From Erythrobacter sp047872805 (lineage in GTDB: Bacteria > Pseudomonadota > Alphaproteobacteria > Sphingomonadales > Sphingomonadaceae), in contig NZ_JBLQUK010000010.1 in the NCBI RefSeq assembly GCF_047872805.1, positions 1 to 64,000 of the forward strand: 64,000 nt of DNA. The letters run 5' to 3'. The position numbers were made by a program, and so were the translations under genes. Below, piece after piece: positions 44,114 through 53,938 of the stretch; within the stretch, counting starts at the first letter, position 1; the number at the start of each line of letters is the position of its first letter. The notes under the pieces were generated by a model. It ran no database searches. It saw nothing but the letters and a program-made list of their open reading frames with translations, and was not told the DNA's origin.

Positions 44114-47100
44114 ATGGCCTACAAATCTCAACTGAAGCTTTCGCAATGTTCGGCATTGGCGCTTTCGACCGGCCTGATGCTGGCGGCGGGCACGGCTCAG
44201 GCGCAATCGTTCCAGGGCACCGGCGTTGTTGTCGAGGGAAGTGCGACGATTGTCGAAGGGACAGGCACGACCGATATCACGCTCCAATCATCCAGCGCGG
44301 TGATCGATTGGACCCCGGATGACAATGACCCGCTGCCGTTCACCGATATCCTGTTTCAGGCACCGGGAACCACGGCGACCTTCACCAACGATGTCGGAGT
44401 GACTGATTTCGCGGTGCTCAACCGCATCTTGCCGAGCGAAATCACGCGCCGCATCATCCTTGATGGAAACATCATTTCGCGCATCCAGGACGGGATCGGC
44501 AGCACACCAGGCGGAACGGTGTTCTTCTATACGCCTGGCGGGATAGTCATAGGCGGCAATGCGGTTTTCGATGTTGGCAACCTAGGCCTGACGACTGCCG
44601 AACCCATGACCGATGGCATGGGCAATTTCATTGTCAACAATCAGGTTGCGTTTCAGCAATCGCAGTCTGGTGTGGAGATCGTGATCGATCCCGGTGCGGT
44701 TATCAATGCTCTGTCCGAAGGCAGCTATGTTGCAGCCTTTGCTCCGCGTATTCTTCAGTTTGGTGATATTGCGGTCAACGGTCAGGCGGCGCTGGTCGCT
44801 GGCGAAGCTGGCACCATCACATTCAGCCCCGATGGCCTGTTCGACATTCAGGTTACCGTTGGCACTGATTCGTCTTCGGCGATCGAGCATTACGGCATCA
44901 CCGGTGGTCCCGGCAGCAGCGGCGCGGGCGACAATCACCGCGTGTATATGGTTGCCATTCCGAAAAACAATGGCGTCACCATGCTAATTCAGGGCGGCAC
45001 AGAGCTGGGGTTCGATATTGCGCAATCGGCCAGCCTCGACGGCGACGTCGTTGTGCTTTCGGCTGGACAAAATATCACTGCCGGACAGATCGAAGGGTTC
45101 CCTGCAGGTTTCGGCAGCGCGGGGATCTTCATCTCTAATAATGATCTCGGACTGGGAACCCCCGAAGTCCTGTTTAAATCCAATGTCCAGGCGCGTGCTT
45201 CTGAATTCGTCAATATCCAGTTGAACAATGTCACGACTTTCCGTGGCGATGCGAATTTCGCTGCTTCCAATGCGAGCGCCAACGTTGGCTTCGGCGCAAA
45301 CCTGATGGTGGGCGGCGATTTGTCATTGATTGCGGATTCGCCGGGGATCGAGAGCGATGTTGACGGTGTATTTTTCGGCGTGTCTGTCGGCGCTTCGGCG
45401 GTGATTGATGGTTCGCTTAACCTGGTCTCACGTGCACAATTCGACGCGTCCGGGGACGGGGTTGTGCGGAGCGCGTCGGCCAATGTGTCCGTAGCCGGAA
45501 TAGGCGCGCAATTGCTTGTCGGTCAGGATCTGATCCTGGACAGCAGCGTCGATATTTCGATGCTCTGGCCTTCGCTTCCCTTGCTGGCACAAGGCGGTTT
45601 TGTCGACGTGTCCGCGCAGGACGGCGCGCTGATCAATGTAGGCGGTGTGACCCGGGTTCGCGCCGATGCGATTGGCACGCAAGGCGGAAATGCTCGGGCG
45701 GGTATCAGCACTGTATCAGTCAACAGTGGCGGGTCGATCACCACTGGCGAACTTAATGTCACCGCCAACGCAATCGGCGGCGATGACAGCGGGTTCGGCG
45801 GAGGCGCAGGCAATGCCGAGGCCGGCAGCGTCAGCATCTTTGTTGATGGAACCGGTTCTGATCTTACGGTGCTGCGGGCCAACTCCACCGGCAATGCGGC
45901 GTTGGGAGAGCTCGATTTTCTTTCGAATTCGGCGATTGGCGGGATCGGCATCAGCGGCAATGGCGGCAACGCACAGTCGGGCTTCACGAATGTCTCGCTG
46001 TTCAATTCCGGCACCCTGTCCTTGCCCGATGAGGTTGGCTCTCCGCTGGTCATTCGCAACACAGCCATCGGCGGCAACACCTCAGCGAGCTTTGCGCAAG
46101 GCGGGAGCGCTGCACTTGGCGACTTTCGTATCGAAATCATTGGCGGCACGGGCAATCTCGGCAGGCTTTCCATACGAAGTCTGGTGCAGGGTGGTTCGGC
46201 CTTGCCATTGGCTCAATTCTCGGATGGGGGCAGCGTCACAGGCGGCCTTATCAACGTTCTGTTCACCGATTCGGTCGGGTCGGTCGCATTTGAAGACAAT
46301 CTGTCGGAGGCAATTGCAGGTCTCGGGTCGACCGATGGGCTTGGTCTCGACGGCCCGATGGCCGTAAATTCAACAATCTTCGTCGCCAATCGCAGTCAGG
46401 TTAATGTAAATTCCGACCTCTCCTTCACCAGCCTCGCCACTGATCGCACCGGGCTGCGCGGAGGCGGCGATGTGGTCGTCGAAGTTCAGGGCGGCGAGGT
46501 GAACGTGCTGGGCGATGTGAACCTGACCGGCAGCAACGCATTGCTGTTCGCAATCTTTGATTTTTTCGAGTTTACGCCCTCCGACCTCACCATTGCTGGC
46601 GACGTTGAACTCACGGCCTTGGGCCAGTCGTTCAGCAACGACGCCGGGAGCGCCATGCTTTCGGTTTCGGAAGGATCCACACTTAACATCGCTGGAAATG
46701 CGGGGCTGTTTGCTCGCGCTACAAATGACGGCAACCTTGATATGGTTGGCCGGGGCGGCAACGCATCTGCAAACGTCGGGACTGCTGGCAGCCTGTTGCT
46801 CATCGGCGGTGATCTTTCGCTGGATGCAAGTGCTGATCTGAGCGCTGCCTTACCGGGTCTTTCAGCTGAAGGCGGGACCACTCAGGTCAGCGTTTCATCA
46901 GGCGGAAACATTGTCGCGGGCGGGCTTGTTCGAAGCTTGTCTGACGCTGTTGGAAGTCCGGGCGGAGACGCGACCGGCGGAACCAACTTCGTTTTTTCCA
47001 ATGGAGTTGGTTCGTCGCTGACTATCGGCCAACTTAATATGTCCGCAGGCGCGCAAGGCGGTCAGGACATTGGCAACGGCGGCGGAAACGCGGTTGGCGG

Positions 47101-50100
47101 GAACCAGTCAATCGACGCGTCCTTTGGCGCCGACATCACAGTGCTGAGCGCCAACGATTTTGGTGAATTTGACTTTGTTTCCAACGAAGTAATTGGTGCG
47201 ACCGGCTTTGACGGCAATGGCGGCGTCGCAGTGTTCGGCAGCATCGCTATCCGCGCCAGCAATGGCGGCAGCCTGTCATTGCCCGATGAAGCCGGAGCGC
47301 CGCTGATCCTGCGCAACACCGCAATCGGCGGCGATACCGAGGCCAGCGATGCATTGGGCGGCGATGCGCGGCTCGGTCAGATTACGATCGATGTGAACGG
47401 CAGCAGTGCGAACCTTGGCAGATTGTCGATCCAGAATTTGGCCAGAGGCGGATCTGCCCTGTCACTTGCGCAACGCAGCAGCGGCGGCCTTGCGAGCAAC
47501 GGCTTTACCCAGATTGCGTTCTTTGATGCCGATGTGAACGTCGCCTTCGAAGACAGCTTGACCGATCTTATTGCTGGCAGCGGTTCGGCCGACGGGCTTG
47601 GCGCTGACGGCGGAATTGAAACAAGCACATTGCTGTTTTTTGCGACGCGAAGTCTGGTCAATGTCAATTCGGACTTCTCGTTTGTCAGCAGATCGGTTGA
47701 TGGCGCGGGCGGGGCAGGGGGCGGCGGCACCGTCAATGTGAATCTTCAGGACGCGGACATGAACGTGCTGGGCGATGTGCGCCTGTCCGGTAGCGGCGCG
47801 TTCCTGAGCGCAAATGAAGATTTCAACACAGCCCTGGCTTCCACGCTCAATGTAGCAGGCGATGTCGAATTGAGTTCGATTGGTCCCGATTTTGGTCAGG
47901 ACGCTGGCGGCGCTTCGCTCAATGCGTTTGGCGGATCGCAAATTGTGATTGGCGGCAACGCACGCATAGCGGCGCGCGCGACGCGCGACGCCAACAATGA
48001 TGGCATTGTCGTAGGCGGCAACGCTTCAGTGAACCCCCAGTCGGGTATGAGCGCCATCAGTATCGGCGGAAATCTGACCATTGATTCCGGGGTCGATCTG
48101 TCGGGCGATCTTTCGGGACTGTCGGTGCAAGGCGGAAATTCGACAATCTTTGTGAGTTCGAGCACTTTCGCGGTTAGCGGCGTCACTCGGCTTATGAGTG
48201 ATGCAGTCGCCGGCGTCGGTGGGTCTGCCACCGGCGGCAACAGCAATGTCTTTGTTCTTGAAGCCGGAGCAGCCGGGATGACTGGCGAACTGAGCATATC
48301 CGCCGATGCGCGAGGCGGGAACGATGCTGGTTCGGGTGCTGGCAACGCGGTTGGCGGCTCTGTTTCTCTTGAGGTGGGTAATGGCGGGGCTTTCACTGTC
48401 CTTTCATCAAACACACAAGGCAGGGCCGAGCTGGGCGAGCTGGATTTCATGTCTGTTGACGCAATCGGCGGGATTGGCAGCGGATTTGGCGGCAATGCCA
48501 ATGGGGGCAGGATCAATCTGTTCGTACACAATGGATCGGCGATCAATCTGCCCGACGAAATTGGCAACCCTTTGATCCTTCGCCTCAACACTGTTGCCGG
48601 TAACGCTGAGGCTGACGAGGGCGTCGGCGGCGACGCCGTCGCCGGTTTCATCAACGTAGATGTGAACAATTCAACTGTGGATCTTGGCCGCTTGTCGTTC
48701 GTGTCGCGAGCAATTGGCGGCTCCGCAGCCCCGGGCACGCTGCTCGGTCGGGGGGGCAATGCCAATGGCAATTTCAGCAGTTTCAATATCAACGATTCGG
48801 TAGCCGATCTTGCGATTGACGATTTGCGTTTTGAATTGGTCGGCGGGAATGGCTCAGCAGGAGCGGGCAGCACCGGCGGTGATGTGCTGAGCGGAAGTTT
48901 CTCTCTGAACTTCGGCACATCGACAATTTCACTAGGATCGCAGCTCGACATCATCGCAGAGGCGCATGGCGGCAGCGGAGAGACTGGCGGTTCCGCACAG
49001 TCCATGAATCTTTCACCGAATTTTACCGATTCCAATGTGACCGTTGCAGGTGGAATAAGCATTGCAGCATCGGCATTCGGCGGCGCATCGGGCACTGCGG
49101 TCGGCGGGATAGGCGGCGCAGCCAGCGCCCAGCAAGCCGGAATTTTCTTTAACAATTCCAACGTCGATGCAAACGGTGCCATTTCGGTGAGCAACTTGGC
49201 CGTTGGCGGCGATGCTGCATCCGGCAATGCAGGCGCAGCGGCGTCGGGATTATCCTTTGCCAATCTGTTCGGCAACACGGTTGTTAATGCACCGAATTTC
49301 CAGTTGTCTTCTACGGCAACTGGCGGGTCCATTCTTGGTGCCGGCGCCGGGCGCGGCGGCGACGCCACCTCAAACCGTACAGAGTTTTTGCTTAATGTCG
49401 GTAACACCGCTGGCTCCGGTGCGTTCACTGGCAATTTCTCCGCAGTTACTGCGGCATCGGGTGGCGATGGCGGTGATCAGGGCGGTGACGGCGGGACTGC
49501 GACAAGCAACCTTGCAAGGATCATATCAGTAACTCCGGGTGCCTTCGCCATAACAGGCGATGTCTCCATGGCCAGCCGGGCCACCGGCGGTTTTGCGCCT
49601 ACGGGAGTTGGCGGGACCGGCAATGGTGGGAATGCAGAAATTCTCGGTGCCCCTGCGGCAGGAGACATTCTGGTCGACGGCAATGTCGAGCTTGAAACGA
49701 TTGCGGAAGGCGGCGCGGGCCTGTTTGGTGGCGATGCTCTTGGGGGAGTCCTGCGGTTTTCAGCTGGGGGCAGCATTCTGTCAGTTAACGGCACTCTATC
49801 GCTGACCGGCCGAGTGATCGGCGGCGACGGCGTGATTGGGCTCGAGGGTGGAACTGGCGGCAGCGCTATGGGCGGCACTTTCGATGTGGGTGCGCGCAAC
49901 AATCCGGGCGGTGTAAGCACGCTTGTCTCGATAGGCAGCCTCATGATCGACACCTTGAGCCTTGGCGGCGAAGGGGGCAATTCGACTGGGTCAGGCGATG
50001 GCGGTGCAGGCGGGGCAGCGACCGGCATGGACGGATTTGTGTTTGGCCGGGCAATAAACGGCGTGCTGGAAGTCACAGGTTCCACGCTCGTTGCGATTTC

Positions 50101-53100
50101 AGCGCGCGGCGGCGATGGCGGCAACGGCATCAACGGCGGCGTGGGCGGCATTGCCGACGGTGGCTCGCTGCAATTCGGCACCGCCAGTGGTGGTTCGGTG
50201 CCCAATCCGCCGGAAGGGTCAGCCAGCTTCGCGAGTGTCATAGTCATTGCCGAGAATTTCGGCGGCAATGGTGGAAACGCTTCGACGGGCACCGGCGGCG
50301 ACGGTGGATTTGCCATGGGTGGGTTCTACAGCCTGCTGGTACGCGGCGCGGATGTGACTGCGGATAGTGTCAGCATCACCGCCAACGGTACCGGGGGCAA
50401 CGGGGGCGACGGTCCCATCGCAGGCAATGGCGGCGATGGCGAGGGCGGCTTCCTCTCCACCCTCGTGACGCAGGCCTTCGAAAATCCGGGTCGCGGAAGT
50501 CTCAATCTCGGCACATTGCTGATGCAATCGCGAGGGCAGGGAGGAACCGGAGCCAATCCCGGCACAAGCTTCTTTGCAACCGGTGGAAATCTCACAATCG
50601 AACAGTCCGATGTCAGTATCGGGGCGGTCGACATTGACCTTTTCGGAAGCGCGGCGCCTTCTGCAATGGGCTTTGACGGTCTGGGGAACCCGATCACTTT
50701 GCCGGCGTCACCGTTTGAATTCACTCTGAGCAATGCGACACTTGTGTCCGACACGATCAACGTCGTTACTCCGGGAGAAGTAAGCCTGGCACTCGACGCG
50801 GCATCGACCCTCACGGCTCGGTTGTTCAACCTGATGGCGGGGTCGTTTGTCTTGCCTGAAGCGGACCCGCTTGCGCCCCCGGAAGAACCCGGTGTTCTCA
50901 GCACGAGTGAGGCGACATCGCTAATTGCAACAGCCGGCGATGTAGTGACTCAAACGACACTCAATTCAGCGGGTTCGGTGAGTGTCGATGCAGCCGGCGC
51001 AATTGTGCTGGGCAATGTGTCCGCGCCAGCCATTGATTTGAGCGCAGCCACCGGCTCGGTCGAAACCGGCACGCTTTCCGCAGGTTCTGGAACGATCGCG
51101 ATAACAACCCCGGATTCGATCCTGCTGGGTAGCGTCGACGCTATTTCGCTGACGGCAACGTCGCTGGCTGGGGACATCACGTCAGATGGAACGATAATTC
51201 TCACCGGCGCGCTGGTGCTGGATGCGGCGGGGATGATTGCGCTGGGCGATGTCAGTGCGGCGTCACTGACAGCACTGGCGCGTGGCGGCGATATCGGCCT
51301 CAGCGGTCTGACCGATGTGAACGGCGCTGTCGACCTTGACGCAGCGGGCGCGATTGCGCTTGGCGAAGTTAGCGCTGGATCGCTTACGGCTGCGACTGGG
51401 ACGGATGACATATCCGCGCTTGGTGCGATTGCGCTGAGCGGAGCGGGGACGTTCGACGCGGGCGGCTCTGTGCAACTGCTCGATGTGAGCGCAAATACGC
51501 TGAGCGCGGTTGCACGCGGCGGCGACCTTACGCTTGGCGGTCTGACCGATGTGAACGGCGCGCTCAATCTGAATGCTCTGGGCCTGATCCAGCTTTCGGA
51601 TGTGAGCGCGGGATCGCTGCTTGCAGTGTCGCAGGAAGAAGAGATTACCGCTTCGGGCGCGCTGGTTGCAACGAACGGTATTGACCTGACCGCTGCGGGA
51701 GCGATTGGGTTGGCCGGTGTTACAGCGGGCACGCTGACGCTGGTGTCGGAGACGGGCAGCTTGTCGTTCAGTGATGCGGTGGCAGTGGCCGGTCTGGTCG
51801 ATCTGGACACGGCAGGCTCGATTGCGCTGGACAACATTACGGCAGGCGCGCTGACGGCGCGTTCAGGCGCGGGCGATATCACGGCGCTGACGCCGCTGGC
51901 GGTGAGCGGCGCGCTGGCGCTGGATGCGGCGGGGATGATTGCGCTGGGCGATGTCAGCGCGGCATCGCTGACGGCACTGGCGCGCGGCGGCGATATTGAC
52001 CTGAGCGGTCTGACCGATGTGAGCGGCGCTGTCGACCTTGATGCCTCGGGCGCGATTGCGCTTGGCGAAGTTAGCGCTGGATCGCTTACGGCTGCGACTG
52101 GGACGGGTGACATATCCGCGCTGGGCGCAATTGCGCTGAGCGGGGCGGGCATGCTGGATGCGGGCGGCTCTGTGCAACTGCTCGATGTGAGCGCAAATAC
52201 GCTGAGCGCGGTTGCACGCGGCGGCGATATTACGCTTGGCGGCCTGACCGATGTGAGCGGCGCGGTCGATCTCAATGCGCTGGGCCTGATCCAGCTTTCG
52301 GATGTGAGCGCGAACGCATTCAGTGCGGTTGCGCGCAGCGGCGATATTGCATCTGGCGGGCTGACCAACGTGACCGGCGCGCTCAATCTGGATGCAAGCG
52401 GCTCTATTCAGTTCGGCAATCTGACAGCCGGAACGATGACGACCCGCTCAAGCGGGGCAACCATCGTTCAAGGGATCTGGCAGACCAGCGCCGCAAGTAT
52501 CACTTCGCCGACGCTTCAGATCACGCCGGATGGCATGATTGAGGCAGGAGCATCGGGCACTATCGCGCTCAATTCCACCAATACAGCCGGATTGTTCTTC
52601 GGCGGTGGTGCAGACCCGGAGTTTGCGGGCTACGCGCTTGATACAGCGACACTCCAGCGCTTGCTTGCAGGTAAGATTTCGATCAACTCTGTGGCCAATC
52701 CTAACGGGATTGAAATCCAGGTTGGCACCCTGGACCAAGCCATTGCACCAATCGTCACCGACCTGACTTTCAGCACGAGCGGCGATATCCGCGTGACCGG
52801 GCAGTTGACTGACCCAGATGCAACCAACCCGCTCAACGTGTCGTTTGCAGGGGCGAGTTTTACCCTTGTGACTGATACAGGCGGGGTGGATGTTGCCGCC
52901 AATGGCGGTTCGATCACGATCAGCGCAGACCGGATCACCGCGGCAGAGACTGCGTTGCTTGATGCGCTTACCGGCAATGAAACGACCGATCAATTGATTG
53001 CCCTGTTCAACGCGCCGACCACAACGACGCAGGCCCAAGGCGTGCTTGCAGGATCGACCGTCACCTTCAATGTGGGTGATGCCTTGTTGATCCAGAACAC

Positions 53101-53938
53101 CGGCAGCGCGGATGTTCAGGCCGGATTTGCGGTCTCGCAGGCTGGTGGCCTGATCGTTGAATCAGCATCTCAAACCCAGTTGTTGATGATTATCAACGGA
53201 CAGATTTCTGGCGGCACGAGCGGACCTGTGACTGGCAATGATGCAGCTGACGCGATCATCAGCACCTTTGCTTCGATCACGCCGTTCAGCACAGGCAGCC
53301 AGATCAACGGATGTGAATTGACCGGATGCGTCGCGCCGAGTGGTGACACAACCTCTACCGTCTCAGCGGCTGTAAACGGTGCGATCACATCAGGATCTGG
53401 GTCGAGCGCCGGAACAGGTACGTCAACGGGTGGAACTTCCGGCAGTGGCACCTCAGGTTCAGGTTCAGGCAGCGACGGCGGCAATGATGGCGGCGGCGAA
53501 GATGGCGGCGGGGATGAGGGCGATGCGGGTGGTTCCTCATCGAGCGGCAATTCTGGAGCCGGCACCGGGTCGGGATCCGATAGCGGTGAAGGTGCCGACA
53601 ATGCCGATGATGGCGGCGGCGACGATGACTTCGTGATCGAAGAGGACGATTCTTCGGGCGAGGCAGAAGGTGGGTCGGAAGGCGAAAGCGAAGGCGAGGC
53701 ATCCGAGGAAGAGGCGGCCGAGGAAGAGGAAGCCGAAGAAGAGGCCGCCGAGGAAGAGGAAGAGGAAAGTCAGGGTCCGGCATCTGGCCCGATCAGCCCT
53801 CCTCCAACCCTGATCGATACCAACTCGCTCGAAGTGCGCGGGGACATCACCGATCCATTCAGCGGCGCGGGCAATCCGGCACTGCTTGATCCGGATATCG
53901 ACGCACCGCCGAGCGGCGGCGAAGGAGCACAGCAATGA
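44114..53938 (+). CDS. TpsA giant exoprotein (filamentous-haemagglutinin type)
   Basis: A 3274-residue secreted beta-helical protein. A signal peptide ends near AGTAQAQ (about residue 30). The TPS secretion domain follows (VLNRILPSE, VFFYTPGGIVIGG, NLGLTTA). Glycine- and Asn-rich beta-strand repeats fill most of the chain. About 420-residue units start near residues 421, 839 and 1259, and a shorter-repeat region with a 234-residue tandem copy starts at 2366. The C-terminus is Gly/Ser-rich, then strongly acidic (about 3170-3220), ending PPSGGEGAQQ. It probably forms an adhesive fibre. The stop overlaps the next start. Confidence 0.88.
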   Translation: MAYKSQLKLSQCSALALSTGLMLAAGTAQAQSFQGTGVVVEGSATIVEGTGTTDITLQSSSAVIDWTPDDNDPLPFTDILFQAPGTTATFTNDVGVTDFAVLNRILPSEITRRIILDGNIISRIQDGIGSTPGGTVFFYTPGGIVIGGNAVFDVGNLGLTTAEPMTDGMGNFIVNNQVAFQQSQSGVEIVIDPGAVINALSEGSYVAAFAPRILQFGDIAVNGQAALVAGEAGTITFSPDGLFDIQVTVGTDSSSAIEHYGITGGPGSSGAGDNHRVYMVAIPKNNGVTMLIQGGTELGFDIAQSASLDGDVVVLSAGQNITAGQIEGFPAGFGSAGIFISNNDLGLGTPEVLFKSNVQARASEFVNIQLNNVTTFRGDANFAASNASANVGFGANLMVGGDLSLIADSPGIESDVDGVFFGVSVGASAVIDGSLNLVSRAQFDASGDGVVRSASANVSVAGIGAQLLVGQDLILDSSVDISMLWPSLPLLAQGGFVDVSAQDGALINVGGVTRVRADAIGTQGGNARAGISTVSVNSGGSITTGELNVTANAIGGDDSGFGGGAGNAEAGSVSIFVDGTGSDLTVLRANSTGNAALGELDFLSNSAIGGIGISGNGGNAQSGFTNVSLFNSGTLSLPDEVGSPLVIRNTAIGGNTSASFAQGGSAALGDFRIEIIGGTGNLGRLSIRSLVQGGSALPLAQFSDGGSVTGGLINVLFTDSVGSVAFEDNLSEAIAGLGSTDGLGLDGPMAVNSTIFVANRSQVNVNSDLSFTSLATDRTGLRGGGDVVVEVQGGEVNVLGDVNLTGSNALLFAIFDFFEFTPSDLTIAGDVELTALGQSFSNDAGSAMLSVSEGSTLNIAGNAGLFARATNDGNLDMVGRGGNASANVGTAGSLLLIGGDLSLDASADLSAALPGLSAEGGTTQVSVSSGGNIVAGGLVRSLSDAVGSPGGDATGGTNFVFSNGVGSSLTIGQLNMSAGAQGGQDIGNGGGNAVGGNQSIDASFGADITVLSANDFGEFDFVSNEVIGATGFDGNGGVAVFGSIAIRASNGGSLSLPDEAGAPLILRNTAIGGDTEASDALGGDARLGQITIDVNGSSANLGRLSIQNLARGGSALSLAQRSSGGLASNGFTQIAFFDADVNVAFEDSLTDLIAGSGSADGLGADGGIETSTLLFFATRSLVNVNSDFSFVSRSVDGAGGAGGGGTVNVNLQDADMNVLGDVRLSGSGAFLSANEDFNTALASTLNVAGDVELSSIGPDFGQDAGGASLNAFGGSQIVIGGNARIAARATRDANNDGIVVGGNASVNPQSGMSAISIGGNLTIDSGVDLSGDLSGLSVQGGNSTIFVSSSTFAVSGVTRLMSDAVAGVGGSATGGNSNVFVLEAGAAGMTGELSISADARGGNDAGSGAGNAVGGSVSLEVGNGGAFTVLSSNTQGRAELGELDFMSVDAIGGIGSGFGGNANGGRINLFVHNGSAINLPDEIGNPLILRLNTVAGNAEADEGVGGDAVAGFINVDVNNSTVDLGRLSFVSRAIGGSAAPGTLLGRGGNANGNFSSFNINDSVADLAIDDLRFELVGGNGSAGAGSTGGDVLSGSFSLNFGTSTISLGSQLDIIAEAHGGSGETGGSAQSMNLSPNFTDSNVTVAGGISIAASAFGGASGTAVGGIGGAASAQQAGIFFNNSNVDANGAISVSNLAVGGDAASGNAGAAASGLSFANLFGNTVVNAPNFQLSSTATGGSILGAGAGRGGDATSNRTEFLLNVGNTAGSGAFTGNFSAVTAASGGDGGDQGGDGGTATSNLARIISVTPGAFAITGDVSMASRATGGFAPTGVGGTGNGGNAEILGAPAAGDILVDGNVELETIAEGGAGLFGGDALGGVLRFSAGGSILSVNGTLSLTGRVIGGDGVIGLEGGTGGSAMGGTFDVGARNNPGGVSTLVSIGSLMIDTLSLGGEGGNSTGSGDGGAGGAATGMDGFVFGRAINGVLEVTGSTLVAISARGGDGGNGINGGVGGIADGGSLQFGTASGGSVPNPPEGSASFASVIVIAENFGGNGGNASTGTGGDGGFAMGGFYSLLVRGADVTADSVSITANGTGGNGGDGPIAGNGGDGEGGFLSTLVTQAFENPGRGSLNLGTLLMQSRGQGGTGANPGTSFFATGGNLTIEQSDVSIGAVDIDLFGSAAPSAMGFDGLGNPITLPASPFEFTLSNATLVSDTINVVTPGEVSLALDAASTLTARLFNLMAGSFVLPEADPLAPPEEPGVLSTSEATSLIATAGDVVTQTTLNSAGSVSVDAAGAIVLGNVSAPAIDLSAATGSVETGTLSAGSGTIAITTPDSILLGSVDAISLTATSLAGDITSDGTIILTGALVLDAAGMIALGDVSAASLTALARGGDIGLSGLTDVNGAVDLDAAGAIALGEVSAGSLTAATGTDDISALGAIALSGAGTFDAGGSVQLLDVSANTLSAVARGGDLTLGGLTDVNGALNLNALGLIQLSDVSAGSLLAVSQEEEITASGALVATNGIDLTAAGAIGLAGVTAGTLTLVSETGSLSFSDAVAVAGLVDLDTAGSIALDNITAGALTARSGAGDITALTPLAVSGALALDAAGMIALGDVSAASLTALARGGDIDLSGLTDVSGAVDLDASGAIALGEVSAGSLTAATGTGDISALGAIALSGAGMLDAGGSVQLLDVSANTLSAVARGGDITLGGLTDVSGAVDLNALGLIQLSDVSANAFSAVARSGDIASGGLTNVTGALNLDASGSIQFGNLTAGTMTTRSSGATIVQGIWQTSAASITSPTLQITPDGMIEAGASGTIALNSTNTAGLFFGGGADPEFAGYALDTATLQRLLAGKISINSVANPNGIEIQVGTLDQAIAPIVTDLTFSTSGDIRVTGQLTDPDATNPLNVSFAGASFTLVTDTGGVDVAANGGSITISADRITAAETALLDALTGNETTDQLIALFNAPTTTTQAQGVLAGSTVTFNVGDALLIQNTGSADVQAGFAVSQAGGLIVESASQTQLLMIINGQISGGTSGPVTGNDAADAIISTFASITPFSTGSQINGCELTGCVAPSGDTTSTVSAAVNGAITSGSGSSAGTGTSTGGTSGSGTSGSGSGSDGGNDGGGEDGGGDEGDAGGSSSSGNSGAGTGSGSDSGEGADNADDGGGDDDFVIEEDDSSGEAEGGSEGESEGEASEEEAAEEEEAEEEAAEEEEEESQGPASGPISPPPTLIDTNSLEVRGDITDPFSGAGNPALLDPDIDAPPSGGEGAQQ
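45375..48770 (+). repeat. Three diverged ~1.26-kb coding repeats in tpsA
   Basis: The LPDE-containing landmark occurs at 46021, 47279 and 48548, giving periods of 1258 and 1269 bases. Matching blocks (GELN or GQLN repeats, LGRLS segments, VNVNSDFSF) recur in each unit, so the central region arose by tandem duplication of a ~420-residue module. The copies are clearly diverged, and the third is shortened. Confidence 0.85.
51209..52312 (+). repeat. 402-bp near-identical tandem duplication in tpsA
   Basis: Bases 51209-51610 recur at 51911-52312 at an offset of 702 bases (234 codons, in frame). I count about 30 mismatches, roughly 92% identity, many of them at third positions. Between the two lies a stretch of the same ~35-residue repeat type (GDVSAASLTA, GLTDVNGAV). 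Confidence 0.9.

Noticed and set aside
47896..49434. 512-residue minus-strand frame opposite tpsA
   Set aside because: Its Pro/Ala-rich composition is the complement of the Gly-rich repeats, and there is no start signal or family resemblance.
45375..52312. Possible CRISPR array from regular repeats
   Set aside because: The repeats are coding, long and diverged, with no spacer-repeat alternation and no cas genes.
50950..52386. 478-residue minus-strand frame opposite the tpsA repeat region
   Set aside because: It is a shadow of the repeated coding sequence, with Ser/Ala/Pro repeats mirroring the sense repeats.
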